Source: Roseisolibacter agri
GTDB lineage: Bacteria > Gemmatimonadota > Gemmatimonadetes > Gemmatimonadales > Gemmatimonadaceae
Direction: 5' to 3'
NCBI RefSeq assembly: GCF_030159095.1
Contig: NZ_BRXS01000010.1
Span: 1 to 64,000 of the forward strand
DNA: 64,000 nucleotides
The notes under the pieces were generated by a model that ran no database searches, was not told where the DNA came from, and saw only the letters and a program-made list of their open reading frames with translations. Shown here one piece after another: positions 38,001-46,143 of this stretch. A program made the translations under genes and the position numbers. How positions within the stretch are numbered: the first letter of the stretch is position 1; each line of letters opens with the position of its first letter.

Positions 38001-39650
38001 CGGGCCCGAGACCAGCCCGCGCAGCGGCAGCGTCGGGTACGAGCGCGCGAGCGCGTCGAGCGACAGCGGCTGCGCCTGCAAGTTCAGCGCGTACGTCATG
38101 AACTGCGTGCCCCACGTGACGCGGCCGTCGCCCGTGAAGCGCGACGGCGGCGCGGGGCCGTCGGTGTGCGTCAGGTCCGCGTCGCGGAAGCGGACGTCGA
38201 GCCACGACGAGTCGAGCGTCGCGCGCCCCGCCACCAGCCCGCCGATGCGCGGGAAGTTCGGGTTCAGGTACGTCAGCGTGCGCAGGTCGAGCTGCGCGAC
38301 GTCCACGCGCAGCCCCTGGAACTTCGTGAACGCGGGGAAGAGGATGTCGAGCCCACCGCGCGCCGTGCCGCGCGTGACGGCGCCGGGCACGTTGCGGTCG
38401 GCGAAGGTGAAGCGCGCGTCGTCGACCAGGAAGCGGTCGAGCGGGCCGCCGCGCGCCTTCACGGTGCCGGTGATCGTGCCCTGCCAGTCGTACGGGAACG
38501 GCTTGCCGTTGAGCGCGCGGATCAGGTCGAAGTCCATCGGGTCCGCGCGCAGGTCGACGTCCTTCACGCCCAGCACCGGCCCGCCGACGGCGTACGTCAT
38601 CGCGCCGCGCAGCCGCGAGCGCGTGGTGCGCACGTCCATGTCGTGCAGGCCGTAGTCGATGATGCGCAGGTTCCGCGGGTCGTTGCGGATGGTGAGCGTC
38701 ATGCTCCCGCCGCCCGTGCGCGGCAGCGTGGGATAGACCCACGCGACGTCGCGCAGCGAGACGGAGTCGCCCTTCACGCGCACGTCGTAGCGCATGGGCA
38801 GGTTGCTGCCCCAGACGATCTTCGCGCGCCCGCTGCCGGTGGAGCCCGCGAGGTCCCAGTGCGGGATCTCCGCCCAGATCGAGTCGCCCAGCCAGCGCAC
38901 GTCGCCGCGCACGTTGCGCCAGCGGAACGGCGGGTCGGTCTCATCGACGTCCAGGCGCGCGACGGCGAAGCGGCGGCCCGCGGTGTCGGGATCGGCGAGG
39001 CGCGCGTAGCCCAGCGCGACGAAGCCGTTGGTCCACCGCCACGTGCGCGTGAAGTCGCGGCCGCGCCGGCGGATCTCGGCGTCGGGACGCGCGAGGTTGC
39101 GCGCGATCGCGCTGTCGCGCCGCGCGCCGCGCAGCGAGTCGGCGGGATGCCACGGCATCGTCAGCACGAACGTCCCGCCGCGCACCACCACGGAGTCGGC
39201 GACGATGTAGTCGCCGAAGCTGCGCCCCGTCTTCGGGCCGGACGGCCCGCCCGGCGGGAAGACGCGCTTGTAGTTCCACATCCCGTCCTCGGCCTGCGAC
39301 AGCCGGACGGTCGGCTTCTCGACCTCGACGCGACGCAGCAGGACGCGCCGGTCGATCAGGTCGCGCACGTCGTACGTGACGCGGATGCGCGACGCGGCGA
39401 CGAAGAGCGAGTCGTCCGGCCCGCGGATGACGACCGAGTCCACCGTGACGCCGCCGAGGAAGCTGCCGCTGATGCGTCCGACGTAGAGCGAGCCCTTCAC
39501 CCGCGGCGCGAGCACCTCGACGATCGTGCGCCGCACCCAGTCCTGGCCCGTGCCCGTCTGCGTGACGCCGACGACCATGCCCACCGCCAGCACGCACAGG
39601 GCGAGCAGGGCGGCGGCGCTGGCGATGGCGACGGTGCGACGGCGAGGCAA
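35028..39650 (-). CDS. TamB-like translocation/assembly protein
   Basis: 1540 residues; the best start is TTG 39650. One N-terminal membrane anchor (about 8-28), then a very long run of beta strands with repeated D-S-L/R-V patterns typical of AsmA/TamB bridge proteins. The C-terminal DUF490 region (about 1130-1540) includes SAFVENLTLDDVRLEVGDDV, SFAGAGRDQAQL, FFGTPDLNPTLDVRA, VQVNIGGTLNQPTLRLSS and ends IFRRWSF. Probably spans the periplasm and moves lipids or assembles outer-membrane proteins with the Omp85 gene upstream. Confidence 0.93.
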   Translation of the reverse strand: MPRRRTVAIASAAALLALCVLAVGMVVGVTQTGTGQDWVRRTIVEVLAPRVKGSLYVGRISGSFLGGVTVDSVVIRGPDDSLFVAASRIRVTYDVRDLIDRRVLLRRVEVEKPTVRLSQAEDGMWNYKRVFPPGGPSGPKTGRSFGDYIVADSVVVRGGTFVLTMPWHPADSLRGARRDSAIARNLARPDAEIRRRGRDFTRTWRWTNGFVALGYARLADPDTAGRRFAVARLDVDETDPPFRWRNVRGDVRWLGDSIWAEIPHWDLAGSTGSGRAKIVWGSNLPMRYDVRVKGDSVSLRDVAWVYPTLPRTGGGSMTLTIRNDPRNLRIIDYGLHDMDVRTTRSRLRGAMTYAVGGPVLGVKDVDLRADPMDFDLIRALNGKPFPYDWQGTITGTVKARGGPLDRFLVDDARFTFADRNVPGAVTRGTARGGLDILFPAFTKFQGLRVDVAQLDLRTLTYLNPNFPRIGGLVAGRATLDSSWLDVRFRDADLTHTDGPAPPSRFTGDGRVTWGTQFMTYALNLQAQPLSLDALARSYPTLPLRGLVSGPLRATGTVDALRVATSLTGPAGTLRFDGTLDAFEPSYGATGAIGAAQLDLRTLLGDPKLPETSITADGTVNAVGSGPADLSGSLQLTLGRSIVDGARIYGGVARLGFLDGRLRVDTLDVESTAARLVAAGGLGLTSTRTDSLQVRVVADSLGGLRRWLLANSTGADPSGADSLSGTLRLQGVLAGTLDTAVTSPGLSLTARLEGEALAYGRTRAALVDARLEGHDLLRAAALRLTASGDSLLLGGLSLARAEGRFATDSLRADALGAPRSGTWAVRAGSDSGAALEAVGRTRLATDSTEVLVDSARLAVAAGREYRLAAPARLTTRRAGNAIALDSLVLRDGAGARIAVGAQLQDTGAVRGALALDAVPIADLARVSGLVGSAPTGAATTAPAASYDGRLTFGAQLAGTRALPLVTLRADARDATLAGVKVERITATGDYAVRRLTANLGLFRDGAQLLTANAALPIDLALLPGTRRLPDDTLRGVVRADSLDLALFGAIVPGLRDVAGRMRIGFDLGGTWERPRLFGALRLDNGAATVQPAGIRLQSLAADVALEGDSVAVRRVFARSGGVGDTLALTGFVRLTSVDNPTFGLRLAARNFLAIDRPRLATLWLSTPEPVSVTGPYRAAVVRGAVRAERGRVYIPELIDKRIVDLNEYRDVVDTTIGQNRRLIPAPSAFVENLTLDDVRLEVGDDVWLRSPEANIKLGGSLAVTRAVARGGSFAGAGRDQAQLALLGALGVTRGTYRLNLGFAQPIFEVEPGTLRFFGTPDLNPTLDVRAVHVVRQVRSGTNRPDVRVQVNIGGTLNQPTLRLSSADNPPIPDTDLISYLVTGEPASAVLGTTQGSEQGAALALRLAGSLLSGALTQGGPFDVVQVQTGGAAGDATGFLGSSSSILSRTRLGFGGQLGRRTFYTFTTGLCGLNSPTEANSLALFANGLGFKIERRLTPTLSVELGLEPGSVQQACQRGTSTRSYQQTPTQGGIDIFRRWSF

Positions 39651-39652
39651 GG

Positions 39653-39904
39653 GGAGCGGAACGGCGGAGGACGGAACCGCGGAGAACGAGACGGCGGAGG
39701 ACGGAGGGGCGCGATACGGAACGGCGGCGCTGGGCCAGCCGCGAACGATACCGATCCGGCGGGAGCGCCGGGAGCGATGCGGTCGCGACCGCTGCGTACC
39801 CCGGGTGGGGCAGCCCGGTCCGCCGGCCGCCGCCCCATCGTTTCACGCCCCACCGTCCTCCGCCCCTCCGTCCTCCGCGGTTCCGTCTTCCGCCGTTCCG
39901 CTCT
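39653..39904. repeat. Palindromic element, group D (D1)
   Basis: Left arm 39653-39727 and right arm 39838-39904 are complementary runs of ACGGCGGAGGACGGAACCG-type units, about 67 bases each, with an unpaired centre of 110 bases. The right arm ends at the Omp85 stop codon and the left arm ends three bases from the TamB-like TTG start. Same units as D2 at 50346-50509. Confidence 0.85.
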
Positions 39905-42168
39905 CAGAAGGCTTGTCCGATCCAGATCGACGGGTTCAAGCGCTTCAGGAACCCGCTCGGCGCCCGCGGCCGGAAGTCGGCGGGGCAGCTCCCCGGCTCC
40001 TGCACCGGGTACGCGTCGCCCGGGCGCGTGGGGCGGACCAGCAGCTGGTTGGGCGGCGCCACGCAGTAGAGCTCCTGCTGGCTCGTGCCGTTCGCCCGAT
40101 CCCGCGGCTCGGTGACGTAGTACGCCGCGCCGCCGATCGGGTCGTACGGGTTGTAGCCCAGGTCCACGCGGATGGCGCCGAACGGCGACCGGATGCGGAC
40201 GCCCGCGCCCGGCGTGAAGCGCAGCCGCCCCTGGATGTCGGCCGTGCGAACCTTCCGGTCCCACACCGCGCCCGCGTCGGTGAACAGCGCCAGCGACAGC
40301 AGCTGCGGCAGCACCGGGCTGCGGAGCTGCGCCTCGAGGTTGCCCACCACCAGCGAGTTGCCGCCGACCGGAATGGTGCGCTCCACGGGCACCTCGGCGG
40401 GGTCGGCGAAGTAGGTCACCTCGCCCGTCACGGGCGCCGTCAGCGTGTCGAAGCGCTGCACGAGGTAGACGACGGGCCCCAGCTCGTTCTGCCGGAAGCC
40501 GCGCACGGTCGTCGGCCCGCCGGCGAACAGGCGCTCCTGCGGCGGCGCGCCGCCGAACAGCGCCCCGCCCTGCACGTGCGCGATCAGCAGCGAGCCCGAT
40601 CCGGCGCCGCCCAGCCGCTGGTACCACGTCGCGTCCAGCGTCGCCTTGCTGAAGCGCTGCGACCGGTCCGAGCCCGTGAACGCCGACGAGTGCCGGAGGC
40701 TGAGACGCTGCTGCGTGCCACTGGTCGGGTTCAGCGGATCGTTCGTGCGATCGCGCACCAGCGAGTAGCCGAGCGCGCCCAGCGGCACGCGCCGCGCGAG
40801 GAACTCGCGCGCGTCGCGGTCGCAGGCCGAGAACACCGCGCAGAACACCGCGGCGTTGGCCTCGGTGCTCCCCAGCTCCAGCTGGTACGTGAAGGTGCTC
40901 GGCAGCCGCGAGCCGGCGCGGCTGGCGACCGAGAAGAGCGCGCCGACCGACGTCGTGCGGCGGAAGGCGTTGTACTCCGACTGCCGCGACGTGAACAGCG
41001 TCAGCGACGGCACGCGCCGGAGCCGGAAGAGGCGCGGCTGCCGGATCGTGGCGCCCAGGTAGTAGTTCAGCTTGTCGCTGTAGAGATCGTTCTTCGCCTG
41101 CGGGCACAGGTCCTCGGCGCCGTCCAGCGGGTCCCCGATCCCGATGCGCGAGACGCGTCCCGTCAGCTCCAGCCGCTGCGCGCGCGGCAGGAAGTAGTAG
41201 CTCGTGAGGTCGCCCTGGGTGCGGAAGCAGTCGAGCGTCGCCCAGCCGGCGGAGACGCGCGCGGCGCGCAGGTCGCCCTCCGTCACGGTCACGATCAGGT
41301 TCGCCACCGAGTCGGGGACGCCGGCCGCGGTGTCGACGCGGATCTCGACGCGGCGGTACGCGTCGGTCTGGTAGAGCGTGCGCTGCGCCTCGACGATGTC
41401 GGCGGCGCTGAACGGATCGCCCGTGCGCAGGCCGAGCGTGCGGCGCACGACCGGCTCGGGGATGCGCGGCAGGCGGCCGCCCGTGGTGTCCGCCTGCACG
41501 GTGATCCGGCCCAGCCGCGTGAACGGCCCCGGCACGAAGCGGAGCGTCGCCGTCGCGGTCATCGTCGCGAGGTCGGTCGTCCACTCGGGGAGCGCGTCGG
41601 CGGCGGGATACCCCGTGTCGCGCAGCCGCGCGATGATCGAGTCGCGCCCCGCCTCCAGCAGGTTCCGGTCGAAGACGCCGCCGCGGCGCAGCGGGAAGTC
41701 GCGCGCGAGGCGCGCGCCGTCGCGCACGGAGTCGAGCCCCGCGATCGTCAGCGACTCGAGCCGGAGCGGCGCGCCCTCGGTGATGCGGAAGGTCACCGCG
41801 ACCGCGTTCGGCGCGACGGCGCGCACCGTCGTGTCCACCTCCGCCTTCGGGTAGCCGCGCCGCCGGTAGTACGCCTGCAGGCGCAGCAGGTCGCGCGGGA
41901 ACTCGTCGGGGTCGAGGCAGCGGCGCGTGCCGACGATGCGCAGCCGGCTCACGACCGACGACGGCGTCGTCACCACCACGAGGCCCAGCTCGACGTCCGA
42001 GAAGGCGCGGTTCCCCTCGAAGCGGAGCGCGCGCACCTCGCGGTCGCCGGCCTCGCAGGCGACGTCCTGGGCGTGGACGGCCGGCGCGGCCGCCGCGCCC
42101 AGCAGGCACGCGACCGCCAGCCGCGCCAGGCGGCGCGTCAGGAGACGCGCCGTGCGGACGACGCTCAC
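39904..42168 (-). CDS. Omp85-family outer-membrane protein (TamA/BamA-like)
   Basis: 754 residues from GTG 42168. Signal peptide to about residue 34 (AVHAQD). Three POTRA-like domains (about 42-310), the last ending VTEGDLRAARV. The 16-strand barrel (about 315-754) has the Omp85 signature GGPTTVRGFRQNELGP and ends in an aromatic residue (IWIGQAF). Three-POTRA size and the TamB-like gene directly downstream favour a TamA role. Confidence 0.93.
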   Translation of the reverse strand: MSVVRTARLLTRRLARLAVACLLGAAAAPAVHAQDVACEAGDREVRALRFEGNRAFSDVELGLVVVTTPSSVVSRLRIVGTRRCLDPDEFPRDLLRLQAYYRRRGYPKAEVDTTVRAVAPNAVAVTFRITEGAPLRLESLTIAGLDSVRDGARLARDFPLRRGGVFDRNLLEAGRDSIIARLRDTGYPAADALPEWTTDLATMTATATLRFVPGPFTRLGRITVQADTTGGRLPRIPEPVVRRTLGLRTGDPFSAADIVEAQRTLYQTDAYRRVEIRVDTAAGVPDSVANLIVTVTEGDLRAARVSAGWATLDCFRTQGDLTSYYFLPRAQRLELTGRVSRIGIGDPLDGAEDLCPQAKNDLYSDKLNYYLGATIRQPRLFRLRRVPSLTLFTSRQSEYNAFRRTTSVGALFSVASRAGSRLPSTFTYQLELGSTEANAAVFCAVFSACDRDAREFLARRVPLGALGYSLVRDRTNDPLNPTSGTQQRLSLRHSSAFTGSDRSQRFSKATLDATWYQRLGGAGSGSLLIAHVQGGALFGGAPPQERLFAGGPTTVRGFRQNELGPVVYLVQRFDTLTAPVTGEVTYFADPAEVPVERTIPVGGNSLVVGNLEAQLRSPVLPQLLSLALFTDAGAVWDRKVRTADIQGRLRFTPGAGVRIRSPFGAIRVDLGYNPYDPIGGAAYYVTEPRDRANGTSQQELYCVAPPNQLLVRPTRPGDAYPVQEPGSCPADFRPRAPSGFLKRLNPSIWIGQAF

Positions 42169-42431
42169 TCGGCGGCGCGCGGTCGCGGGACGGGCCGCGT
42201 GCGCGGCAGCGGACGGGGCGTCGGTCGGGGCTGCGTGGGCGCGAGCGGCGCCCGCGACAGCCAGATCGACGACAGGTACGCGGTCACCAGCCCCGCGATG
42301 AGGCCCGCGCCGACGGCCGCCAGCGTCGTCGGGCCATCGAGCGGCCGTCGGATGACGAACGCCGAGACGGAGCGCGCGACGGCGCGCTCGGCGGCCGCTT
42401 CCCGCTCTTCCTTAGTTGGCTTGTCGCTCAC
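42165..42431 (-). CDS. Small membrane protein with Pro/Arg-rich tail
   Basis: 88 residues from GTG 42431. Charged N-terminus (SDKPTKEEREAAAERAVAR), one membrane helix (about 38-58, TLAAVGAGLIAGLVTAYLSS), then about 25 residues of mixed Pro and Arg (PRPTPRPLPRTRPVPRPRA). Four-base overlaps on both sides, with REC-GGDEF upstream and Omp85 downstream. No family recognised. The tail, probably periplasmic, could touch peptidoglycan or the POTRA domains; inference. Confidence 0.75.
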   Translation of the reverse strand: MSDKPTKEEREAAAERAVARSVSAFVIRRPLDGPTTLAAVGAGLIAGLVTAYLSSIWLSRAPLAPTQPRPTPRPLPRTRPVPRPRAAE

Positions 42432-43360
42432 AGCCGCTCCACCAGGATGGTGCCGGCGCCCGTCGCCTTCGCACGCCGCTTGGCGTCCGCGGCGCGCACG
42501 CCCAGGTCCACGCTCGATCGCCAGCGCGCGGCGTCCACCAGGAGGACCACCGCCGTCAGCGTCGCGAGCGGAAACTCGCGCAGCGTGCCCTGGCGGTCGA
42601 GCCCCGTGAAGCGGCCGTGCGCGCTCACTTCGGCGCCCACGCGCCGCTCCACCAGCTTGCGGAAGGCGCGCTGCGCCTCGCGCACCAGCCCCTCGGCGCG
42701 CGCGGGCGTCGTCACCAGCAGGAAGTCGTCGCCGCCGATGTGGCCCGCGAAGTCGCCGTCCGGCCCCAGCACGCCGCCGGTGGCGGTGACGCACTCCTGC
42801 AGCACCGTGCCCGCGTCGCGGATCACCGCGTCGGCCACCGCGAAGCCGAAGACGTCGTTGAACGGCTTGAAGTGGTCGACGTCCAGGTAGCACACCGCGA
42901 ACGGGTGGCCACGCTCGGCGCGGCGCGCCAGCTCGTCGTCGATCGCGCGGGAGCCCGGCAGCCCGCTGGTCGGGTTGCGGTCGCCCTCGCGGCGCACCAG
43001 CCGCACGAGCGCGTTGACGCGCGCGCGCAGCTCGCGCGGGTCGAACGGCTTGGCGAGGTAGTCGTCGGCGCCCGCGTCGAAGCCCTCGACCTTGGCCTCG
43101 ATGTCCGACTCCGCGGTCAGCATCAGCACCGGCACGCGCGCGGTCATCGGGTTGCCCTTCACCGCGCGGCAGACGTCGAAGCCGGACATCCCGGGCATGG
43201 CGACGTCCAGGATCAGCAGGTCGGGCTCGCGCGCGCGGAGCTGCGCGAGCGCCGCGGGCCCGTCGGGCGCGAGCGCGACCTCGTGGCCCGACGCCTCCAG
43301 CAGGTCGCGCACCATCAGGCGCATCTGCTCGTGATCGTCGGCGTAGAGAAGGTAGCTCAC
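42428..43360 (-). CDS. Response regulator with degenerate GGDEF domain
   Basis: 310 residues from GTG 43360. Receiver domain 1-120 with acidic pair DD8-9, phospho-acceptor D52 (LLILDVAMPG) and K104. The second domain keeps the diguanylate cyclase layout (NPTSGLPG, YLDVDHFKPFNDVFGFAVAD) but its signature is GGDDF (209-213) instead of GGDEF. It could still make c-di-GMP or act as a binding-only output. Start of the Omp85/TamB operon. Confidence 0.88.
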   Translation of the reverse strand: MSYLLYADDHEQMRLMVRDLLEASGHEVALAPDGPAALAQLRAREPDLLILDVAMPGMSGFDVCRAVKGNPMTARVPVLMLTAESDIEAKVEGFDAGADDYLAKPFDPRELRARVNALVRLVRREGDRNPTSGLPGSRAIDDELARRAERGHPFAVCYLDVDHFKPFNDVFGFAVADAVIRDAGTVLQECVTATGGVLGPDGDFAGHIGGDDFLLVTTPARAEGLVREAQRAFRKLVERRVGAEVSAHGRFTGLDRQGTLREFPLATLTAVVLLVDAARWRSSVDLGVRAADAKRRAKATGAGTILVERL

Positions 43361-43391
43361 GGGGTGTTTGACGGGCCTCGGGACGGCCGGG

Positions 43392-43399
43392 TAAGTTCA
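43392..43399 (+). promoter_or_regulatory. Candidate -7 box TAAGTTCA upstream of the peptide-binding lipoprotein
   Basis: TAAGTTCA matches TAnnTT and lies in the divergent gap between the REC-GGDEF gene and the substrate-binding protein. The chosen ATG is 121 bases further on; GTG 43416 is closer but gives an N-terminal extension without a signal peptide at its start. Confidence 0.35.
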
Positions 43400-43520
43400 C
43401 GCGCCTGAATCGCTTGTGTCAACTGCGTCGGCGACCGCGCGGCGTGGGCGCACATCCTGCGCCGCGACGACGCGGCGCCCGAGTGACTGGCGTCACCGCA
43501 CCCTCATCGCCCGCTCCGCC

Positions 43521-45122
43521 ATGCGCCGGCTGCCCCGCCCCGTCCGATCCGTCTCCGCTGCCGCGCTGACCGCGCTCGCGGCGGTCTCCGTGCTCTCCGC
43601 CTGCCGCGGCGGCGACGCGGCGCCGGATCGGCGGGCGTTCGTCGACTCCCGCGACACGTACGACCCGCGCTCGCTCGACCCGGCGCTCTCCACCGACGTG
43701 CCCACGGGCCGCGCGGTGAGCTACCTGTTCGATGGGCTGGTGCGCTTCACGCCCGACGCGCGCGTGGTGCCCGCGCTCGCGGCGCGCTGGGACGTGTCGC
43801 CCGACGGGCTGACGTACACCTTCCACCTGCGCCAGGGCGTCACCTTCCACGACGGCACGCCGCTGAAGGCCGCGCTGGTCACGAGCAGCTTCCAGCGCGC
43901 GCTCGATCCGGCGGTGCGCGGGGGGCGCGGCTGGCCACTCTACCCGATCCGCGGCGCGCGCGAGTTCTCCGACGGCAAGGCGACGTCGCTCGCCGGCGTG
44001 CGCACGCCGGACGACAGCACGGTCGTCGTCACGCTCACCGAGCCGCTGGCGATCTTCCCCAAGCTGCTGGCCATGCCGGTCGCGGCGATCGTGCCGGAGA
44101 AGGTCGGCCCGGACTTCGGGCAGAACCCGGTCGGCACGGGTCCGTGGAAGTTCGTCGAGTGGAAGCACGACGACTACGTGAAGTTCGCGCGCTTCGAGAA
44201 GTACTGGGGCCAGCAGCCCGGCGCCGACACGCTCATCGCGCGCATCATCCCCGAGCCCAGCACCGCGGTCGCCGAGTTCGAGAGCGGCACGGTGGACGTG
44301 CTGCAGGTGCCCGAGGGCGAGACGCGCAGCTGGGAGCAGACCGACGAGAAGAGCGCGCGCCTGCAGAGCGCGCCCGCGCTCATCCTCTACCACGTCGCGA
44401 TCAACACCACGCGCGGCCCGCTCGGCGACCCGCGCGTGCGGCAGGCGCTGAACCACGCGGTCGACACGCGCGCGATCCTCGACCAGCTGCTGGCGGGACG
44501 CGGACGCCTGTCGGCGAGCGTCATCGCGCCGTCGCTGGAGGGCGCGGACACGGCGCGCGCGCGCTACGCCTACGACGTGAACAAGGCGAAGCAGCTGCTC
44601 GCCGCCGCCGGGCACCCGACCGGCATCGACGTCGAGCTCTGGTCGTCGCAGGACGCGACCATCGCGCGGCTGGCGCAGAGCATCCAGGGCTACCTGAACG
44701 CCGCCGGCATCCGCACGAAGCTCGTGCAGCGCGACGCGTCCGCGGTGCGCGAGGCGGCGCGCAACGGCCAGGCGGACCTGTTCGTGAAGACGTGGTACGC
44801 CGACTACCCCGACGCCGACGCCTTCCTCTACCCGCTGCTGCACTCGGCCAGCAAGGGCGTGGGCGGCAACTACTCGTTCTACGGCAGCGCGGCGGTGGAC
44901 AGCCTGATCACGCTCGCGCGCCGCACGCAGGACGACGCGCAGCGCGCCGCGCTGTCGCGCCAGGCCGACTCGCTCGCGTTCGCCGACGCGCCGATGATCT
45001 ACCTGTTCCACTACAACGAGCTGTACGCGGTCCAGCCGTGGATCCGCGGCTTCCAGGTGCCGACGATCTTCAACGGCCAGCGCTGGCAGGACGTGAAGAT
45101 CGACGCGACGGGGACGCGATGA
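43521..45122 (+). CDS. Peptide ABC transporter substrate-binding lipoprotein
   Basis: 533 residues from ATG 43521, chosen because it starts a clean lipoprotein signal with lipobox LSAC (about residue 26-29). SBP_bac_5 family: DPRSLDPALSTDV, ARWDVSPDGLTYTFHLRQGV, TFHDGTPL, NPVGTGPWKFVEW, DPRVRQALNHAVD and WYADYPDADAFLYPLL. Captures peptides or other small ligands outside the inner membrane. Followed by a permease gene after a group E palindrome. Confidence 0.93.
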   Translation: MRRLPRPVRSVSAAALTALAAVSVLSACRGGDAAPDRRAFVDSRDTYDPRSLDPALSTDVPTGRAVSYLFDGLVRFTPDARVVPALAARWDVSPDGLTYTFHLRQGVTFHDGTPLKAALVTSSFQRALDPAVRGGRGWPLYPIRGAREFSDGKATSLAGVRTPDDSTVVVTLTEPLAIFPKLLAMPVAAIVPEKVGPDFGQNPVGTGPWKFVEWKHDDYVKFARFEKYWGQQPGADTLIARIIPEPSTAVAEFESGTVDVLQVPEGETRSWEQTDEKSARLQSAPALILYHVAINTTRGPLGDPRVRQALNHAVDTRAILDQLLAGRGRLSASVIAPSLEGADTARARYAYDVNKAKQLLAAAGHPTGIDVELWSSQDATIARLAQSIQGYLNAAGIRTKLVQRDASAVREAARNGQADLFVKTWYADYPDADAFLYPLLHSASKGVGGNYSFYGSAAVDSLITLARRTQDDAQRAALSRQADSLAFADAPMIYLFHYNELYAVQPWIRGFQVPTIFNGQRWQDVKIDATGTR

Positions 45123-45133
45123 CGATTCGCGCC

Positions 45134-45216
45134 CTCACCGCTCGACGCTCGCCGCTCGACGCTCGGCCCGCCCGCGGGTTGACGCGAGCGTCGAGCGGCG
45201 AGCGTTGAGCGTCGAG
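45134..45216. repeat. Palindromic element, group E (E1)
   Basis: Left arm 45134-45165 (CGCTCGACGCTCGCCGCTCG units) pairs almost perfectly with right arm 45185-45216; the loop is 19 bases (45166-45184). Lies between the binding protein stop and the permease start, six bases before the latter. Could moderate expression between the two genes. Confidence 0.85.
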
Positions 45217-45222
45217 TAGCTC

Positions 45223-46143
45223 ATGCTGTCATTCATCCTCCGCCGCCTCCTGCTGGCCATCCCCACCCTGCTCGGCGTCCTCGTCGTGACGTTCCTGCTG
45301 CTCTTCGTCGCGCCCGGCGACCCGGTGGCCGAGATCGTCGGCGAGCGCGCGGACCCGGCCACCGTCGCGCGGCTGCGCGCGGAGCTGCGGCTCGACGATC
45401 CGCTCCCGCAGCAGTTCGCGCACTACGCCGGCGGCGTGCTGCGCGGCGACCTCGGTCGCTCGTTCATCACCAACCGCGAGATCTCCAGCGACATCGCGGA
45501 GCGCTTCCCCAAGACGCTGCTGCTCGCGGGCACCGCGATGCTGTTCGCGTCCGTGCTCGGCATCCTGCTGGGCGTCGTCAGCGCGCGGCGCCCCGGCGGC
45601 TGGGTGGACCGCACCGCGCTCGGCGGCGCGTACCTGGGGATCTCGTTCCCGGTGTACTGGGTCGGGCTGCTCTTCATCCTGCTGTTCGCGGTGCAGCTGC
45701 GCTGGCTGCCCGCCTCGGGCTACGGCGGGTTGAAGTACCTCGTGCTGCCCGCGCTCGCGCTGGGCATGCGCTCCATCGCGTTCCTCGCGCGCGTCACGCG
45801 CTCGGCGATGCTGGAGGTGCTCAACAGCGACTTCGTGCGCACCGCGCGCGCGAAGGGGCTGGGCGAGCGCACGGTCACGCTGCGCCACGGGCTGCGCAAC
45901 GCGCTCATCCCGGTGGTGACGGTGCTGGGCCTCGACTTCGGCTACTACCTCACGGGCAGCATCCTCACCGAGACGATCTTCAGCTGGCCGGGCCTCGGCC
46001 GCTACGTCGTCAACGCCATCGGGCGGCGCGACCTGCCCGCCATCCAGGGCGCGGTCCTCTTCCTGAGCGCCGTGTTCGTGATGGTCAACCTGCTGACCGA
46101 CGTCGCGTACGCGAAGACGGATCCGCGCGTGCGCTATGACTGA
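45223..46143 (+). CDS. ABC transporter permease (DppB/OppB type)
   Basis: 306 residues, six membrane helices. LRRLLLAIPTLLGVLVVTF at the start, VAPGDPVAEIVGERADP, and the inner-membrane loop RVTRSAMLEVLNSDFVRTAR with AKGLGER (EAA motif) are typical. FSWPGLGRYVVNAIGRRDLP closes the family block. The second permease and both ATPases usual for such systems are not in the window. Eight-base overlap with the aldehyde dehydrogenase gene. Confidence 0.93.
   Translation: MLSFILRRLLLAIPTLLGVLVVTFLLLFVAPGDPVAEIVGERADPATVARLRAELRLDDPLPQQFAHYAGGVLRGDLGRSFITNREISSDIAERFPKTLLLAGTAMLFASVLGILLGVVSARRPGGWVDRTALGGAYLGISFPVYWVGLLFILLFAVQLRWLPASGYGGLKYLVLPALALGMRSIAFLARVTRSAMLEVLNSDFVRTARAKGLGERTVTLRHGLRNALIPVVTVLGLDFGYYLTGSILTETIFSWPGLGRYVVNAIGRRDLPAIQGAVLFLSAVFVMVNLLTDVAYAKTDPRVRYD

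Noticed and set aside
35658-40115. 1485-residue plus-strand reading frame
   Set aside because: Shadow of the TamB-like gene; Arg/Gln/Val-rich with no fold-like pattern, a common effect at this GC content.
43416-43520. GTG 43416 as start of the peptide-binding lipoprotein
   Set aside because: Adds 35 residues before a complete lipoprotein signal, which would then not be at the N-terminus.
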